Origin: Pseudomonadota bacterium
Lineage (GTDB): Bacteria > Pseudomonadota > Gammaproteobacteria > SZUA-229
DNA length: 7,064 bases
Assembly (NCBI GenBank): GCA_015222915.1
Contig: JADFWE010000274.1
Location: 1 to 7,064 of the forward strand
Direction of reading: 5' to 3'
This document shows positions 5,254 to 7,064 of the stretch, piece after piece. Within the stretch, counting starts at the first letter, position 1, and each line of letters opens with the position of its first letter. Made by a program: the position numbers and the translations under genes. A model generated the notes under the pieces. The model saw only the letters and a program-made list of their open reading frames with translations, was not told where the DNA came from and did no database searches.

Positions 5254-6123
5254 TCAATTTGTTTTTATAATTTGTATACTCTGATGATTATTTTCTTTGA
5301 GTTGCGCCAGCACCTTCTTCGCAACATGGTCTGAAGGCAGCGGCCCTATCCTCAAACGGTAGACGGCTTTGCCTTTCTTACTCTCGATATGCAGCCTGAC
5401 ATCACGGAAGCCTTCACCCTGCAGACGCCCCATCTGCTGCAATGCGTTCTCTTCTGTGGAATAGGCCGCCACCTGCACGTAGAGTTTATCACCTTCGGTT
5501 ACCGGCGATTCCACTATCGAATCACTGCGCTGACGCCTGCCCTCGGCCTCTGTACCGACAACGCGGATAGAGACATTCGCCGTACCCGTCTGCGCAACAC
5601 CGAGCTTGGTCGCTGCCGCGTATGACAGATCGATGATCCGGCCTTCATGGAACGGACCGCGGTCATTTACCTTCACGATGGCCTTACGTCCGTTGTCATG
5701 ATTGGTCACCTCGACGAACACGGGGATAGGCAGGGTTTTATGCGCTGCCGTCATGGCATACATATCGTAGTCTTCACCACTTGAGGTACGCCGGCCATGG
5801 AATTTATTACCGTACCACGATGCGATGCCTTTCTGTTTGAAACCAACAGCAGAATTCTTCACATAATAGGTCTTGCCAAAAACCTCGTAACTGCCCGGGT
5901 TGCCATATCGGCTGGGCATCACTTCAACGGGTACAGCATCCGGTATTTCGTGCCATTGTTTTGCGTAATTTTCCGGCGCACTGTCTCTCACCTCACCACA
6001 GGATGATAACAGCAGCGCGAGAACCAGTACCGGCGCGGACGCTAGAGAAAACCCGACCGACGTCTCTCGCTGCTTCAACGCCGAACCGGGGTTATTACCT
6101 ATATTGTTATCGGAGTTTTTCAC
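5254..6123 (-). CDS. rlpA: RlpA: septal ring lipoprotein and lytic transglycosylase with SPOR domain
   Basis: Outer-membrane lipoprotein that, in Pseudomonas aeruginosa, cuts glycan strands stripped of stem peptides at the division septum. From the GTG at 6123 (289 residues): hydrophobic signal about 27-41; lipobox LSSC with Cys42; double-psi beta-barrel domain about 97-190; SPOR domain about 213-287 (KLYVQVAAYSTEENA onward), which binds denuded septal peptidoglycan. Glu117, His128 (TAAHKT) and Asp154 (NDRGPF) match in spacing (11 and 26 residues) the P. aeruginosa catalytic set E120/H131/D157, so enzymatic activity is likely. The start is uncertain. The GTG overlaps mltB by 17 nt, has no clear Shine-Dalgarno, and leaves a long polar leader before the signal. 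An in-frame TTG at 6078 (Leu16) would give a more normal signal peptide starting MKQRE and a 28-nt gap to mltB. The neighbours mltB and dacA act on the same wall. Confidence 0.94.
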   Translation of the reverse strand: MKNSDNNIGNNPGSALKQRETSVGFSLASAPVLVLALLLSSCGEVRDSAPENYAKQWHEIPDAVPVEVMPSRYGNPGSYEVFGKTYYVKNSAVGFKQKGIASWYGNKFHGRRTSSGEDYDMYAMTAAHKTLPIPVFVEVTNHDNGRKAIVKVNDRGPFHEGRIIDLSYAAATKLGVAQTGTANVSIRVVGTEAEGRRQRSDSIVESPVTEGDKLYVQVAAYSTEENALQQMGRLQGEGFRDVRLHIESKKGKAVYRLRIGPLPSDHVAKKVLAQLKENNHQSIQIIKTN

Positions 6124-7064
6124 TTAACTGAAACACTGCCATGGCATACATCGCACTATGGTTATAACGGGTGATAACATAAAAGTTCTTCAGGCCTATC
6201 CAGTATTCTTTGCCCTTCTTACCGTCAAATTTCAGTAACGTCGCTTTTTGAGAATCATCGATGTCATGGTATATCTTCACACCCTGTTTCTTAAGCTCGG
6301 CCACCGTCGCGTAAGGTTTTAATTTATTTTTCTCATTGACGATCGATATATCACTGACCGCGGCAGGATAAGTTATATCTGCACCGGCTTTCCAGCCGTG
6401 TACGCTGAAATAATTCGCCACGCTGCCGATCACATCGTCAACACTGTGCCACAGATCACGTTTACCATCGCCGTCGAAGTCCACCGCGTAACGGCGGTAG
6501 CTGCTGGAGATAAACTGCGGCATACCCATGGCGCCGGCGTAGGAGCCGGTCATCTCATCGATGTCGATATGTTCTTCTTTGGACAACAGTAAAAACTGTT
6601 TTAACTCACTTTTGAAAAACTTGCTGCGTGGCGGGTAATCAAAACTCAGCGTGGTCAGTGAATCAAAGATCGTGTACTTTCCGGTATGCCGGCCATAATA
6701 GGTTTCGACACCGATGATGGCAGCGATGATCTCCACCGGCACACCGTATTTTTTTTCTGCACGCTGCAAGATCGCTTTATGCTCGGCGATGAATATCTTG
6801 CCTTTTTTGGTGCGCTTATCGGTGACAAAGATCGGGCGATACTGTCTCCAGGTCAGCTCTTTCTCCGCAGGTTTGGCGATCGATTCCAGAATACTATCGA
6901 GTTTTTTGGCGCTGGCGAATCGCTTCTGCAGATAGGCACGATCAAAACCATGTTTCTTCACCATCTCATCGATAAATGTTTTTACATCTGCTCTTTCCGC
7001 ATAATTGACAGCATCCTTTGCCTGTACACCTGTGGCGAAGGCGGTCAGCAGACAAAACAGCATC
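6107..7064 (-). CDS. mltB: Membrane-bound lytic murein transglycosylase B family protein, 5' end probably cut by the window
   Basis: Cleaves the MurNAc-GlcNAc bond of peptidoglycan in the periplasm, forming 1,6-anhydroMurNAc ends. Numbered from the ATG at 7063, the visible 318 residues carry the MltB/Slt35 core: catalytic Glu120 in GVETYYGR, the substrate-groove segment GAMGMPQF (177-184), an EF-hand-like calcium loop with Asp195, Asp197, Asp199 and Asp203 just before LW, and the C-terminal RYNHSAMYAMAV signature (299-309). E. coli MltB is about 361 residues. The ATG at 7063 opens directly into a hydrophobic stretch without the usual basic n-region, so the true start probably lies just outside the window. 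The visible signal ends in GVQA-KDA, a type I peptidase-like site, and I see no lipobox, unlike E. coli MltB. The stop overlaps the annotated GTG of rlpA, so the two are likely cotranscribed. Function is secure; start and membrane anchoring are not. Confidence 0.93.
   Translation of the reverse strand, partial: MLFCLLTAFATGVQAKDAVNYAERADVKTFIDEMVKKHGFDRAYLQKRFASAKKLDSILESIAKPAEKELTWRQYRPIFVTDKRTKKGKIFIAEHKAILQRAEKKYGVPVEIIAAIIGVETYYGRHTGKYTIFDSLTTLSFDYPPRSKFFKSELKQFLLLSKEEHIDIDEMTGSYAGAMGMPQFISSSYRRYAVDFDGDGKRDLWHSVDDVIGSVANYFSVHGWKAGADITYPAAVSDISIVNEKNKLKPYATVAELKKQGVKIYHDIDDSQKATLLKFDGKKGKEYWIGLKNFYVITRYNHSAMYAMAVFQLSEKLR

Overview
The window holds one compact gene cluster, all on the minus strand and read from high to low coordinates: mltB (5' end cut by the window edge), rlpA, dacA, dat, ybeD, lipB, lipA and a membrane-associated glutaredoxin. 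This is the cell-wall/lipoylation neighbourhood of Gammaproteobacteria, where rlpA, dacA, ybeD, lipB and lipA sit together and mltB or a D-amino-acid aminotransferase is present in some lineages. Moderate GC, Gram-negative lipoprotein and SPOR features, and close similarity to the E. coli LipA/LipB/YbeD sequences as I remember them all support a gammaproteobacterium. I cannot name the genus.

Layout. 5254-7064: mltB and rlpA, two septal or sidewall lytic transglycosylases with overlapping or nearly touching ends. 3992-5131: dacA (PBP5-type D,D-carboxypeptidase), probably with its own leader at 5132-5253. 3059-3979: dat, 12 nt downstream of dacA. 2685-2990: ybeD. 2368-2684: an intergenic region filled with nested palindromic repeats. 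1756-2367 and 726-1763: lipB and lipA, overlapping by 8 nt. 301-678: glutaredoxin. 1-300: non-coding, with a second set of nested palindromic repeats.

How the genes fit together. MltB and RlpA cleave glycan strands. DacA trims the terminal D-Ala of stem peptides. Dat can interconvert the freed D-Ala with other D-amino acids such as D-Glu. LipB transfers octanoate from octanoyl-ACP to apo-proteins and LipA inserts two sulfurs to make lipoyl groups. YbeD is a small conserved companion of unproven role. The glutaredoxin may serve thiol or Fe-S chemistry near LipA, but this is inference.

Nothing in the protein set is a new system. The unusual material is repetitive DNA: a 7-bp tandem array across the lipA/glutaredoxin junction, 12-bp-period repeats that expand low-complexity stretches in both LipA and Dat, and two intergenic loci where related outer repeats enclose different small palindromic elements.
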